A stretch of DNA of 64,000 bases from Helicobacter himalayensis (GCF_001602095.1 NZ_CP014991.1:62001-126000), one strand, 5' to 3'. Positions 34,392 to 46,053 are shown, counted from the first letter of the stretch. Translations and numbers: made by a program. Notes: a model not told the origin generated them from the sequence alone.

Positions 34392-36099
34392 AATGCTCAC
34401 TTTTTCGCTTATTATTTTGCTTGTCGCTGCGATTATTGCGATATTTTTACTCTTTAGAGATGAAAGCGTGCTGCTTAGCCCGTATGAATTTAGTCAAAAA
34501 TTAAGAGAGCTAAACCCGCAAAAAATTACCTTGCAAGATGATGAGGCAAGCTTTTTGCACGAGCACACGCGCTATAAAGTGGCGCGAGATTCTCTAAATT
34601 TAAATGAGATAGATTCAAAGATTGTTTTACAAGTGAAGCAAAAACGCAATTATTCTTTTCTTAATGAAATTGGGCTTTTTGTCGTGATTTTCATCGGATT
34701 GGCAGTGATGATTAAGGCAATCTCAATGCTTTTTACACAGGCAAAACCCCCAAAACTAGAGCCAAAAAGAGAATTTGATATTAATGCAAGCAACTTAAGC
34801 GGCACCATAGGGCAAAAGCCAACTTTTGAAGGAGGCGACTTTGCGCCATCGTTGCAAAGCCCAATACAGAGTGCTACGACTTTTAAAGATGTTGCAGGGA
34901 TTGAGCTTGTTAAAGAAGAATTGATTGAAATTATTGACTACCTTAAAAATCCCAAAAAATACCAAGATTTAGGTATTAGACTACCAAAAGGCGTGCTTTT
35001 AATCGGACCGCCAGGAGTTGGGAAAACTATGATTGCAAAGGCTGTGGCAGGAGAAGCTGGCGTGCCATTTTTTTATCAAAGCGGCTCAAGTTTCGTGCAA
35101 ATCTATGTCGGAATGGGCGCAAAACGCGTAAGGGAGTTGTTTTTGCGTGCTAAGGCAAAGAGTCCTAGTATTATCTTTATCGATGAAATTGACGCGGTGG
35201 GCAAGGCACGTGGAGGCACGCGCAATGATGAAAGGGAGGCGACACTCAACCAGCTTTTGACAGAAATGGACGGCTTTGAAGATTCTAGCGGAGTGATTGT
35301 TATTGGCGCGACAAATAAAATTGATGTGCTTGATGAAGCGCTTTTACGCCCTGCGCGCTTTGATAGGAGAATCTATGTCGAGTTGCCCTCGCTTAGTGAG
35401 CGTATGCAGATTTTTGAAGTGTATTTGCGGAATAAAAAATATGATTTTGATGTGCAAGAGATTGCGCGCCTTTGCGTTGGGTTTAGCGGGGCTGCGATTG
35501 CGGCACTTGTGAATGAAGCCGCGCTTTGTGCCTTTCGGCGTAAAAGTGGCGTGATACAAAAAGAGGATATTTTAAACACCAAAGACAAGGTGCTTTTAGG
35601 TAAGAAAAAAATCCTAAGTTATAGCGAGGAGGAAAAAAATATCCTCGCACTCTATCAAAGCGCAAAGGCGTTGAGTGCGTATTGGCTGGATATTGATTTT
35701 GATAAAATCTCTTTGATAAGTGAAAGTTTCAAAGAGATTGACAAAGAGCTTGTGAGTAAAGATGAAATGAACAATAAAATCAAAATACACCTCTCTGGAA
35801 GTATCGCGGTGCAAATGATTTATAATCAAAATTTTAGCAACGCAAAAGAGGATATTTCCCTTGCAAAGCTCATCGCTGCGCAAATGTGCGAGGAATATGG
35901 AATGGGAAAACGGCTTATTACCGATGATAGCGATATTGTAGAGATTTTAGAATCTGCGCGCGCGCAAATGCAGGAATTTTTGGCAGATTCTAAGGCGGTG
36001 CTGTTACGCATTGCTGAAAATCTCTTGAAAAATGAGCGTTTAAGTAAAGAAGAGATAAAGGCAATTTTAGACGAAAACTACGCATTTAATGGTTTGTGA
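34378..36099 (+). CDS. FtsH-family membrane AAA+ protein lacking the HExxH zinc site (pseudoprotease)
   Basis: The 573-residue protein has an N-terminal transmembrane helix (about 5-25), a short periplasmic region and a second helix (about 95-118). An intact AAA module follows: [23 protein letters not shown] (about 210), [16 protein letters not shown], and [24 protein letters not shown]. The pore loop reads FVQIYVG. Where FtsH has HEAGH, near residue 425, the sequence reads LYQSAKAL, so both zinc histidines and the catalytic glutamate are missing. It is probably an unfoldase or chaperone rather than a protease. H. pylori carries a second FtsH-like gene in the same cluster. AAAGGA before the ATG at 34378 decides the start. 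Confidence 0.85.
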   Translation: MQKYKMLTFSLIILLVAAIIAIFLLFRDESVLLSPYEFSQKLRELNPQKITLQDDEASFLHEHTRYKVARDSLNLNEIDSKIVLQVKQKRNYSFLNEIGLFVVIFIGLAVMIKAISMLFTQAKPPKLEPKREFDINASNLSGTIGQKPTFEGGDFAPSLQSPIQSATTFKDVAGIELVKEELIEIIDYLKNPKKYQDLGIRLPKGVLLIGPPGVGKTMIAKAVAGEAGVPFFYQSGSSFVQIYVGMGAKRVRELFLRAKAKSPSIIFIDEIDAVGKARGGTRNDEREATLNQLLTEMDGFEDSSGVIVIGATNKIDVLDEALLRPARFDRRIYVELPSLSERMQIFEVYLRNKKYDFDVQEIARLCVGFSGAAIAALVNEAALCAFRRKSGVIQKEDILNTKDKVLLGKKKILSYSEEEKNILALYQSAKALSAYWLDIDFDKISLISESFKEIDKELVSKDEMNNKIKIHLSGSIAVQMIYNQNFSNAKEDISLAKLIAAQMCEEYGMGKRLITDDSDIVEILESARAQMQEFLADSKAVLLRIAENLLKNERLSKEEIKAILDENYAFNGL

Positions 36100-36142
36100 T
36101 TTTGTGTTTGATGCTTGTATTTGAACTTTTGAGAGAAAAGAA

Positions 36143-36532
36143 ATGATTTTCGGGAATTTCGACCAAATATTTGCACCCCCGCAAGAATCCTGCAAACTAG
36201 AATCCTGCGCACTAGAGTTTTTTGCACTTTTAAAGCGCGTTGTGGTGCGTTTTGAAAATAATCCTTATGTTTTTGTTGGTATTAATGCGCAAAATTCGCG
36301 CGCCTTGCAAGAATGCAAGCAAAAAGTCGTGCAAGGATTGAGAGTGCAAAAATGTATCCTTATTGAATTAGAATCCCAAAAAGTTAGGGAAGTTTTAGCA
36401 CAAGCGCTTAAAATGGAGGAGTTTTTCACCACGCATAAAATCACACTTACACTTTTTTTGCGCGCGAATTTAGCGCAATTTTCCTCACAAAAACTGCCTT
36501 CTTTTTTGCATCTTTGTGTGCTACGGGCTTAA
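36143..36532 (+). CDS. Hypothetical protein following the FtsH-like gene
   Basis: The 129-residue protein has no motif I recognise. It is mixed alpha/beta, with FFALLKRVVVRFENNPYVFVGINAQNSRALQECKQKVVQGLRVQKCILIELESQKVREVLAQALKMEEFF as a likely folded core. Two CxxxS-like repeats lie near the N-terminus (SCKLESCALEF). There is no signal peptide or membrane helix. It lies 43 bases after the FtsH-like gene, and H. pylori has an uncharacterised gene at the same place. AGAGAAAAGAA precedes the ATG. Confidence 0.6.
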   Translation: MIFGNFDQIFAPPQESCKLESCALEFFALLKRVVVRFENNPYVFVGINAQNSRALQECKQKVVQGLRVQKCILIELESQKVREVLAQALKMEEFFTTHKITLTLFLRANLAQFSSQKLPSFLHLCVLRA

Positions 36533-36550
36533 AAGGGCTTGTAAGAAAGG

Positions 36551-37507
36551 CTAAAGCGTTGCAAAAAGTTGCAAGATTTGAGAATCTAGCCTTGAGTGAA
36601 AGGTAAAAATAAAATTTTTATAAGAAAATTTTAACGCGCTTGCATTAAGGCATAAATATGGCGCGCCTGTAAGTGTAATGCGCTCACTTTCACACACATT
36701 GCGCGTTTCTAAAAAATAGCGCGCGACATTTTCACTCACGCCATAAAGACTATCGCCTAAAATCGGATATCCTATGCTGTCTAAATGCACGCGGAGCTGG
36801 TGCGTGCGCCCTGTTAATGGGGTGAGCGCGACAAGCGAGGCATTTTCTTTCACGCTTAAGATTCGTAGCAAAGTTCGCGATGGCTTGCCTTGCGCACTTA
36901 TAAAACTTCTTATACTTAAATCTTTTTTGGTGTTTTGATGAAAAATTGGCTTATCGATAAGAAAAGCACTCTCTCTCTCCACCAGTCCATTTTTTTGCAA
37001 AGATTGTTTTGTGAGCGCGCCTTTAAGGATGGCTGTGTAGGTTTTTTGAAATTTCTGCACATTGTTTTTTAGTGCAATCTCGCTTCTTTTGTGCAAACCA
37101 CACACCACAAGTCCGCTTGTTTGGGAATCTAGTCTGTGAATTGGATTTGCGTTTTTGCCAAAGTGCATTTTAAGCGCGTCATTTAAGCTGGCGTGAGAAA
37201 ACAAGCCCTTTGGGTGGGTGAGCAAATTACGAGGCTTGTCATACACGCAAAAATCTTTGTTTGAAAAAAGGAGCGTGAGATTTTTAAGCACATCCTTTTC
37301 CACTGCGTTGGAATCTGCTACAAAATGCAGCAATTCCACTTTGCCCACAATGACCTGCGCTTTTTTGATAGTTTGGCTGTTTTGTGTCAATCTACCTTTG
37401 TCGATAATGCGTTGGGCTTCTTTTGTGCCAAATCCCAAATCCTGCGTGAGAAACAAAAACGCCTTTTTTGGCTGCGGCAATACAAATTCTTGCGTGAGAA
37501 AGGGCAT
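36551..37507 (-). CDS. RluA-family RNA pseudouridine synthase
   Basis: This enzyme isomerises uridine to pseudouridine in rRNA or tRNA. The 318-residue protein has an N-terminal S4-like segment (FGTKEAQRIIDKGRLTQNSQTIKKAQVIV). The catalytic domain contains FCVYDKPRNLLTHP and NPIHRLDSQTSGLVVCGLHKRSEIAL (catalytic aspartate in HRLDSQTSG). It also has SRTLLRILSVKENASLVALTPLTGRTHQLRVHLDSIGYPILGDSLYG. The target position cannot be told. It follows recJ by 16 bases, as in H. pylori. Confidence 0.9.
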   Translation of the reverse strand: MPFLTQEFVLPQPKKAFLFLTQDLGFGTKEAQRIIDKGRLTQNSQTIKKAQVIVGKVELLHFVADSNAVEKDVLKNLTLLFSNKDFCVYDKPRNLLTHPKGLFSHASLNDALKMHFGKNANPIHRLDSQTSGLVVCGLHKRSEIALKNNVQKFQKTYTAILKGALTKQSLQKNGLVERESAFLIDKPIFHQNTKKDLSIRSFISAQGKPSRTLLRILSVKENASLVALTPLTGRTHQLRVHLDSIGYPILGDSLYGVSENVARYFLETRNVCESERITLTGAPYLCLNASALKFSYKNFIFTFHSRLDSQILQLFATL

Positions 37508-37523
37508 TAATTTTTACTTTTGT

Positions 37524-39089
37524 CTAATCTTTTTTGATTTTCAAACAAGGGCAATTGCAGAAAGTATCTTTTGAAAGGCTAAAAATCCATTCATTTTTTT
37601 CTTTTGGAACTTCTGAGCTAAAAAATTCAATCCCGTTTATTTGCGCGCCTTTGCTACTAAGAAATTTTAAGCCTAAATGCTCCTTTGTTTTGCCAATAAT
37701 TTTAGATTCTATCAACTCCAAATCGCGACAGAGGAAAAAAGGCGTAGGATTCCCCTCGCCAAAAGGCTCGAAACGTTCTAGCATTTTTAAAAACTCTAAA
37801 TCCAAATATTGCGAGCTAATCTCTCCTAGCACGCTTTCTTGCGCGTTTTCACCCAGACATAAATACTCTGAAAAAAGCTCCATAAATTCTTGTAAATTTT
37901 TAGAATCTAAACTTAGCCCAAGCGCGCCACTATGCCCGCCAAATTCCTTCAGTAAAGGTTTAATCTCTTGCACTTTTTGCGCGGTTTTTATCAAATCTAC
38001 CTTGCCAAAGCTCCGCGCTGAACCCTTTAAGATTCCATCGTCGCATTCCGTGCTTAGCACAAAGGCGCATTTTTTGTGCATTTGTGCTAATTGTGAAGCG
38101 ATAATCCCAATCACGCCCCTGTGCCATTCTTCCCCGCTTGCATACAAAACATCTGGCAATTGTGTGAGATTTTGCTGTGCTTGGGAGAGAATCTCTTGTT
38201 GAACGAGCTTTCTTTGCGCATTGATTTTACAGAGTTTGTTGTAAGCCTTTGAGGCGCTTGCTTGCGTTTTGGCGAGTAAAAAATCAAGTGCTAAGTTCGC
38301 ATCGCCCATTCTGCCCGCGCAATTTAAAAGTGGGATAAGACTAAAAGCGATATTTTCGGCATTGATTACGCTAACTTTTTGACAAATCACCTCGCAGAAT
38401 CCAAAACGCGCGCTTTGCAAGAATTCTAAGCCTTTTTTAACGAGAATCCTATTCACTCCTACAAGTGGCATTACATCTGCTAAAGTCGCAAGGGCTAAAA
38501 ATGGCAAAAATGCGCCCATATCAATATTTGCTTGTAATTCCTGCTTTATCCCAGCACAGAAATACCACGCCACCACGCAACCACAAATATCTTTAAAAGG
38601 AAAAGCACAGCCCTCTTGCTTTGGGTTTATCACGCACTGCGCGCAAGGCAACGTGGTGTGTGGCGTGTGATGGTCAGTGATGATAAGCGGGAGATTATGC
38701 TCTTTGCAATATTCTGCCGCGCTAAAAGCGCTAATGCCATTATCCACGCTCACTACAAGTGCAAAATTTTGCGGTGCGTTGATACGTTCTAAAAGATTTG
38801 GCGAGATTCCATAGCCATCACTGAAGCGATTTGGCAAAATGATTTCATAATTTGTGTAGTTGATTTTGTCAAAAAACACGCTCATCACCGCACTTGCATT
38901 CACGCCATCTGCGTCATAATCCCCAACGATGAGAATCTTACCTTTTTCGCGCATTACTTTTGATACAATTTTCGCACCATCACCCACACCTTTGAGCAAA
39001 TGCGGTTGTGGCAAATCCTTGAGACTCGCAATACCTTGTGTGGTATCTCGAGATTCTAAAATCTCTTCAACAAGTTGTGGCGTTAGCAT
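37524..39089 (-). CDS. recJ: Single-stranded-DNA-specific 5'-3' exonuclease RecJ
   Basis: RecJ degrades single-stranded DNA in recombination and repair, which also matters for natural transformation. The 521-residue protein has the DHH phosphoesterase motifs ILIVGDYDADGVNASAVM (about 55), VSVDNGISAFSAA, LIITDHHTPHTTLP, and LNCAGRMGDANLALDFLL. The DHHA1 domain follows, with a GGHSGALGLSL motif. The ATG at 39089 overlaps the end of thrB by seven bases. A GTG two codons earlier is possible but closer to the AAGAG ribosome site. Confidence 0.92.
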   Translation of the reverse strand: MLTPQLVEEILESRDTTQGIASLKDLPQPHLLKGVGDGAKIVSKVMREKGKILIVGDYDADGVNASAVMSVFFDKINYTNYEIILPNRFSDGYGISPNLLERINAPQNFALVVSVDNGISAFSAAEYCKEHNLPLIITDHHTPHTTLPCAQCVINPKQEGCAFPFKDICGCVVAWYFCAGIKQELQANIDMGAFLPFLALATLADVMPLVGVNRILVKKGLEFLQSARFGFCEVICQKVSVINAENIAFSLIPLLNCAGRMGDANLALDFLLAKTQASASKAYNKLCKINAQRKLVQQEILSQAQQNLTQLPDVLYASGEEWHRGVIGIIASQLAQMHKKCAFVLSTECDDGILKGSARSFGKVDLIKTAQKVQEIKPLLKEFGGHSGALGLSLDSKNLQEFMELFSEYLCLGENAQESVLGEISSQYLDLEFLKMLERFEPFGEGNPTPFFLCRDLELIESKIIGKTKEHLGLKFLSSKGAQINGIEFFSSEVPKEKNEWIFSLSKDTFCNCPCLKIKKD

Positions 39090-39994
39090 TTGCACTCTCT
39101 TACGCCAAGATTATCAAACTCTAGCTCTAGCACTCTAAATTTTGGAAACGCTTCTTGCAGGACTTTGCATAAATGCGCGCTGTCCTCTTTGTAGCAGATA
39201 TTAAGAAATGACGAGCCACTGCCACTTAGTGTGCTGCTTAGCGCGCCATTATTAAGACTTAGTTTTTGCAAACCAAAGAGAATAGGCAGGTTTTTCATAC
39301 GCACATTTTGGTGGAGTTTATCTCTGCTTGCAAGACGGAGCTTTTCCCAATCGTGGCTTAAAAATGCCGCTGTAAGCAGGGAGGAATGAGAGAGATTAAA
39401 CACGCAATCTTTGAGATTGTAGGTTTTTGGCAATGCTTTGCGCGAGAGTTTGGTTGAAATGCTTTTATTTGGCACAACCACCACTGCGCTAATATCCTTT
39501 GGAATAGGCGCTGTGATACGCAAGACATTTTGGGTAATTTCATTTTTTGTACTTTTATGAGAATATTGCAACGCCGCGACATTAAATCCCCCAAAAAGTG
39601 CTGGAGTAATATTATCTGGGTGGTTTTCGTATTTTATGGCGATATTTAGCATAGCATCTTTATCAAGTGGCTTTTTTGCATACGCATAGGCTGCATATAT
39701 CGCACTCACTATTACTGCCGAGCTTGAGCCAAGCCCGCGCGAGACAGGGATATTATTTTCAAATAAAAACTTGCATTCTACTTTTTTGTCAAAAGATTGC
39801 AGAATCTCAGAAAAAATTTTGACAAAAATATTATCTGTTTTTAAACGCACATTATCTTTGCCTTCCCCTATAATCTGAATGCTTGTAATTGAAGCAGGCG
39901 TAATAGCAATGGTATTATACAAACTAAGCGCAAGCCCCAAGCTATCAAAGCCCGGACCAAGATTTGCGCTTGTGGCGGGGACGATTATTTTCAA
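39083..39994 (-). CDS. thrB: Homoserine kinase
   Basis: ThrB phosphorylates homoserine on the way to threonine. It is a GHMP kinase of 303 residues: IIVPATSANLGPGFDSLGLALSLYN at the N-terminus, the phosphate loop VSRGLGSSSAVIVSAIYAAYAY (about 90-112), and a C-terminal LSGSGSSFLNIC motif. AAGGAG precedes the ATG. It overlaps recJ, so the two are coupled, although their functions are unrelated. Confidence 0.94.
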   Translation of the reverse strand: MKIIVPATSANLGPGFDSLGLALSLYNTIAITPASITSIQIIGEGKDNVRLKTDNIFVKIFSEILQSFDKKVECKFLFENNIPVSRGLGSSSAVIVSAIYAAYAYAKKPLDKDAMLNIAIKYENHPDNITPALFGGFNVAALQYSHKSTKNEITQNVLRITAPIPKDISAVVVVPNKSISTKLSRKALPKTYNLKDCVFNLSHSSLLTAAFLSHDWEKLRLASRDKLHQNVRMKNLPILFGLQKLSLNNGALSSTLSGSGSSFLNICYKEDSAHLCKVLQEAFPKFRVLELEFDNLGVRECKC

Positions 39995-40028
39995 TTCCTA
40001 CTCCTTATTATCAAAGTGCCGTGATGTT

Positions 40029-40553
40029 TTACACAGGTGGCAAAACATAGAGCGGCTCATTTGTGTTTGAAAAATCTTTTGGGCGCAAAATCTCTGGCAA
40101 ACTAAGCGCGTTTTGTGGAAGAGATTCTACACTTTCCAGCATAATTTCATCATTTTTTAATACAAAATATTTATCGCTAAAGGCGTGTATGGGCGCATTT
40201 TGATTGAAGTAAAAACTAGGCGCGCTAAAAAGTGTAAAGCCTTTTATAAGGCATAAAGTATGCAAAAAAATATGTGTGGCTTTGAGTGCGCTAAAGCGCC
40301 CCGGTCCCTTTGCATAATAGATTGAATCTAGCGCAATATTTTTGCTAAAAATCTCGCTAAAAAGGCAATTGAGTGCGTGGGTGGTATGCCCTGCAAATTC
40401 CCACGATTTTTGTAAAGTTAGTATCGATTTTGCTTTGCCTGCTTGATTAGATTGTGAGATTCTCTCCAGCTGGCTAGAATCCTCATATTTGCTATATAGC
40501 CCGGCTAAAAGTGGGGAATTGACGCTTAAGATTAAAAGGGCTTGTTTAGACAT
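40029..40553 (-). CDS. tsaB: TsaB-like tRNA threonylcarbamoyladenosine biosynthesis protein
   Basis: TsaB is the partner of TsaD in making t6A37 on tRNA. The 174-residue protein resembles the ASKHA N-terminal domain of TsaB. ALLILSVNSPLLAGLY starts the first strand, HTTHALNCLFSEIFSKN replaces the usual HSE block, and IYYAKGPGRFSALKATHIFLHTLCLIKGFTLFSAPS is the diagnostic segment (GPGSFTGLR in E. coli). It is shorter than E. coli TsaB and lacks part of the second domain. The family is fairly sure from the GPG motif. Confidence 0.75.
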   Translation of the reverse strand: MSKQALLILSVNSPLLAGLYSKYEDSSQLERISQSNQAGKAKSILTLQKSWEFAGHTTHALNCLFSEIFSKNIALDSIYYAKGPGRFSALKATHIFLHTLCLIKGFTLFSAPSFYFNQNAPIHAFSDKYFVLKNDEIMLESVESLPQNALSLPEILRPKDFSNTNEPLYVLPPV

Positions 40554-40561
40554 TTGCGTGC

Positions 40562-41329
40562 TTATGGTGTGGGGGAATTTGGATTATTAGAATCTGCTAA
40601 ATCTTGCGTGTTTAAATCTTGGTTTATTGTATCTTGTGCTTGAGCATTTTGCACGCCCTCATTTTGTATTTCAGCATTTTGGAATGTATCTGGTATTTGG
40701 ATTTGCGCTGGGGTTGGAGTTGGGGGCAAATTTATAGAATCTTCCACTTTTGGTGCGCGGATTTTTTGCGTGATACTCGCTGCTTTTGTGGAATCCATTT
40801 TTGAAAGGATTCTGCTAACATCTTTAGAATCCATTTGAGAGAGGATTTCTACCGCCTCTTCCTCTTTCATCGTAGAGAGGATATCCGCGGATTTTGCCTC
40901 TTTCATCTGCTGATAGCTTACAACCACCTTGTCATCACTTTTTTTCTGAATCTGCTGCAAAATCTCCTCATTTTTTGCAAGCATTTCTTGCACATACTCT
41001 TCCCTTGCTTTCATTTGCAAATCTGCTTGTTCGTTTTGGGCTTTGAAATCTGCTAGGAGCTTTTCTTTATGCTTTTGGAGTTCTAGGATTTTTTCATCAA
41101 TTTCTTTTTGTGCCTCTTGTAGTTTTCGCATTTTTTCATCTAAAAGCACTTGCGTGGCATTTTGCAAAACTTGCAGGGCTTGTTGTTGCTCATCAATTGT
41201 TTGAAGCTCTTGGCGGATTTCATCTTTGCGTTGTTCAAAAATTATATTGCAATCAAGGAGATTCTCTTGCGCACAAAAACTAATAGAAAGCGAGAGCGCA
41301 AAAATCCCGCTTAATAATTTCGCACGCAT
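40562..41329 (-). CDS. MotE-like periplasmic coiled-coil protein with MgtE-N domain
   Basis: The 255-residue protein has a signal peptide (1-20) and a long E/Q/K coiled coil (about 25-135). An MgtE-N-like helical repeat follows (EAKSADILSTMKEEEAVEILSQMDSKDVSRILSKMDSTKAASITQKI, about 142-190). The tail is rich in Q, N and P. MotE chaperones with this layout assist motor proteins in other bacteria. H. pylori has such a gene between purA/FliJ-like and other genes. The stop-start overlap with the FliJ-like gene supports a flagellar role, by inference. Confidence 0.7.
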   Translation of the reverse strand: MRAKLLSGIFALSLSISFCAQENLLDCNIIFEQRKDEIRQELQTIDEQQQALQVLQNATQVLLDEKMRKLQEAQKEIDEKILELQKHKEKLLADFKAQNEQADLQMKAREEYVQEMLAKNEEILQQIQKKSDDKVVVSYQQMKEAKSADILSTMKEEEAVEILSQMDSKDVSRILSKMDSTKAASITQKIRAPKVEDSINLPPTPTPAQIQIPDTFQNAEIQNEGVQNAQAQDTINQDLNTQDLADSNNPNSPTP

Positions 41330-41751
41330 TACATAAGCCTTCTATGATGATGTAGTGTGAGTGCGACTTCATCACTTTGCCTTTGTTGTGCGATTTTGAG
41401 CTGTTTTAAACGTCTCTCTTTTTCTTTAGAATCAAGATATTTCATTTTTTCGTATTCGATATTTAAGATTTTATATTCCTCTTCAAGTGCCTTGCGCTGG
41501 GCTTTGAGTGAGGAAAGCTCGGAGTAGAGTTGCTCTAAATGCGCTAAAAGCATGTTTTTAACCTCTAAAACTGCCTTATAGGCAAGATAACTGCCACCTT
41601 GCGGAAGCTCAATTTCTGCAATTTGTGTCAAAAAATGATGGATTTCCTCTTGCTTACTTGCAATAAATCTATTGTGTTCTAAAATCTTGCGCTCTTGCGT
41701 GTCAAGTTCCTTTTTACGCACAAGCAAGATAGGGCTAAATTTTGTATCCAT
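41329..41751 (-). CDS. fliJ: FliJ-like flagellar export chaperone
   Basis: The 140-residue protein is almost entirely helical and charged: SPILLVRKKELDTQERKILEHNRFIASKQEEIHHFL, then KNMLLAHLEQLYSELSSLKAQRKALEEEYKILNIEYEKMKYLDSKEKERRLKQLKI. It has the two-helix coiled coil of FliJ, which couples the export ATPase FliI to the gate. Its place directly after purA matches the FliJ-like protein of H. pylori. Sequence conservation in FliJ is low, so the name rests on shape and context. Confidence 0.7.
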   Translation of the reverse strand: MDTKFSPILLVRKKELDTQERKILEHNRFIASKQEEIHHFLTQIAEIELPQGGSYLAYKAVLEVKNMLLAHLEQLYSELSSLKAQRKALEEEYKILNIEYEKMKYLDSKEKERRLKQLKIAQQRQSDEVALTLHHHRRLM

Positions 41752-41756
41752 TTAAG

Positions 41757-43860
<2,104 letters not shown>

Positions 43861-43903
43861 TGCTATCGCCTTTAAAAATAAACTATAAATTCACAAAGCG
43901 CGG

Positions 43904-43909
43904 ATTATA
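43904..43909 (-). promoter_or_regulatory. -10 box for the hisZ-purA operon
   Basis: On the minus strand TTGTGTTATAATCC contains a perfect TATAAT, 43 bases before the TTG start of hisZ. The inverted repeat at 43932-43963 covers the -35 region. Confidence 0.55.
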
Positions 43910-43931
43910 ACACAAGCTAACTTAAATTTCT

Positions 43932-43963
43932 GTCGCTTTTTGGCGCAAGCCTTTTGAAGCGAC
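43932..43963 (-). promoter_or_regulatory. Inverted repeat over the -35 region of the hisZ promoter
   Basis: GTCGCTT and AAGCGAC (7 bp) enclose GGC-GCAA-GCC, a second stem with a GNRA-type tetraloop. No T-run follows on either strand, so it is not a simple terminator. Its place about 23 bases beyond the -10 suggests an operator or a structured upstream RNA. Confidence 0.35.
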
Positions 43964-44053
43964 TGAAGCTTATAGGATTGAACAAAATAAGTGTGTAGTT
44001 TTAGAAAAATAAAATACATTTCAAAGCAAAAGATTTTGTTTATTTACTTCTTA

Positions 44054-44068
44054 TTTTTTTTTTTTTTT
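44054..44068 (+). repeat. T15 homopolymer upstream of the FkbM-like gene (candidate phase-variation tract)
   Basis: Fifteen consecutive T residues lie 51 bases before the ATG, just ahead of TTGACC (about 44074). Changes in such a tract next to a -35 alter promoter strength in several Helicobacter and Neisseria surface genes. Confidence 0.6.
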
Positions 44069-44119
44069 GTAATTTGACCTCCATTAAAGAAATAAAATGC
44101 AGTTTCAAAGGAGGCTTTA

Positions 44120-45010
44120 ATGGGTTCTTTATCAAAAAAGTTAGTGCGAGGTTATAGAAAACTTTTGAATACACAGCATCTTAATATGTTGCCAAATATG
44201 CGTTCATCGTTGTTTCATATCCAAGCAACATTATGTGATATGCACAGAAGCCAAGTTTTACAAGAGGAACGATATTCTGACCCAAAAAGGCTAGAAAAAT
44301 TTGGCTATAAAGTTTATAGTCAAAATGAAGAGGATGGAATCATTGCTGAAATCTTTAATCGTATAGGTTGCGCCAATAAATTTTTTGTGGAATTTGGCGT
44401 GCAAGATGGGCTAGAGTCCAACGCACATTTTTTGTTGTTTCAAGGTTGGAGTGGTGTTTATATAGAAGGAAGTGGAGAATATTGTGAAAAAATTAGAGAA
44501 AATTTTAGAATCCCGATTGAAAAATCACAACTTGCGATACGAAATAGCTTTATCACGGCTGAAAATATCAATGAGCTTATAGGAAGCACAATGGCAAAAG
44601 AAATCTATGAGATTGACTTGCTATCCATTGACATTGATGGCAATGATTATCATATATTTAATGCAATAGACATAATAAAGCCTCGTGTTGTTATAGTCGA
44701 ATTTAACGCTAAATTTCCACCACCATCAGAATACATAATGCCATATAATCCAACTCATATTTGGGACGGGACAGATATGCAAGGAGCATCATTAGAATCT
44801 TTAAGTAAGCTTGGGGTTAAAAAGGGTTATAGACTTGTTGGAACAGATTTATGTGGCGTAAATGCCTTTTTTGTAAGAGATGATTTATGTGGGGATAAAT
44901 TCCCAAATGATTGCTCTGCTAAAAATCTTTACAACCCATTTAGAGTAGCATTGAAAAGACATTCGACAGGGCATATTAGCAAATATTTTTTGCCAAATGT
45001 CGCACGATAA
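44120..45010 (+). CDS. FkbM-like SAM-dependent methyltransferase family protein
   Basis: The 296-residue protein has a class I methyltransferase core: ANKFFVEFGVQDGLESNAHFLLFQGWSGVYIEGSGEYCEKIRENF (about 92-135, SAM site with E at the end of strand 2). It continues with IDLLSIDIDGNDYHIFNAI (about 170-188) and RVVIVEFNAKFPPP. These hits fit the FkbM/Methyltransf_21 group, often found in surface-carbohydrate loci. No membrane segments are seen. AAAGGAGG precedes the ATG. It is the only plus-strand gene of the island and lies behind the T15 tract. Sugar methylation is inference. Confidence 0.6.
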   Translation: MGSLSKKLVRGYRKLLNTQHLNMLPNMRSSLFHIQATLCDMHRSQVLQEERYSDPKRLEKFGYKVYSQNEEDGIIAEIFNRIGCANKFFVEFGVQDGLESNAHFLLFQGWSGVYIEGSGEYCEKIRENFRIPIEKSQLAIRNSFITAENINELIGSTMAKEIYEIDLLSIDIDGNDYHIFNAIDIIKPRVVIVEFNAKFPPPSEYIMPYNPTHIWDGTDMQGASLESLSKLGVKKGYRLVGTDLCGVNAFFVRDDLCGDKFPNDCSAKNLYNPFRVALKRHSTGHISKYFLPNVAR

Positions 45011-46009
45011 ATCCTAGAATCTCGCAAGCTTTGTGCGTGATAATGCCCCAAATAGTATATTCTTTAAAATCTCAATACTTTTTTGAGAATCTTAAAAGGG
45101 CGCAATACAGAATAGAGTCTCTCTACTCGCGCGTCTCTTTGAAGTAGTTTTTTGCTTAAAGCTTCCATATAATCATCAAGCTCATAGCACTTTGCCTGCT
45201 CCATAACTTCGCTTAACTCCTCTCCAAAAATAGGTGTAGCACGCGCTAAATCCTGCCACATATTTCTATATGGCTCTTGCAAATATGGCTTGTAGTCAAG
45301 CCCTAATATCTTGTATTTGCTATGCCACGGCTTGTGCGCTGAAAGGTGAAAAATCTTTGGATTCTGTAAGCTTTCCTCATATTCTTGTCTGCTCCAAGAG
45401 ATGAGGTTATTTTTTTGTTTCACCTAGATATGTGCGCTCTTTTTGTTTGTGGTGCATATTGAGAAATGTTTGCAGATTCCACTTTGGGGATAGGCGATAA
45501 AATTTTTCATTTATCACATAGTTCATCGCATCTTGGTCGTTGTGGGCGCATTCATATTCTGTGAGTATGTTTAGTATTTGGGATTGTATGTTTTGCTTGC
45601 GCCATTGCTTGAGATTTATTAGCATTAATCCAGAGTTGAAATAATTATTTGCAGAGATTTTAAGTCTTTTATCGGTTTTTTTAGATTTTATGAATCTTTT
45701 GTGATTTGCATACTCATCGCACACTGCTGCGCAAGGCTCATCAAAATCTATTACAAAAAGCTCTCGTATATCTGATAGCACCAATAAATCTGTATCCATA
45801 TAAAGGCATTTGTCAATAGTGCTTTCTAGGATATCTCCAACTAGGATTCGATAATATCCAGCCATACTTTTTTGACTTTCAGCATCAAAATATTTTGCAT
45901 TTGTTTTGAGAAATATTTGTTCATCAATATGATGGATTTTTATCTCGCAGGGATAGAGTGTGTTTAGCTTTATTTGGAAAGAAAGAAGTTTATTGGTTGT
46001 GGGCTTGTC

Positions 46010-46038
46010 TCTATCAGATGTAAATAGATGAAAGCAAA
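46010..46038. repeat. 29-bp repeat inside the GT8 gene, identical to 47456-47484
   Basis: This stretch encodes CFHLFTSDR of the GT8 enzyme. The same 29 bases occur at 47456-47484, where they are non-coding and lie in front of the GT4 gene. Confidence 0.8.
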
Positions 46039-46053
46039 AAGGATTATTGCTTA

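Noticed and set aside
37534-38202. 222-codon plus-strand open frame
   Set aside because: It is antisense to recJ, whose DHH motifs are complete; the reading is rich in S, K and F and typical of a shadow frame.
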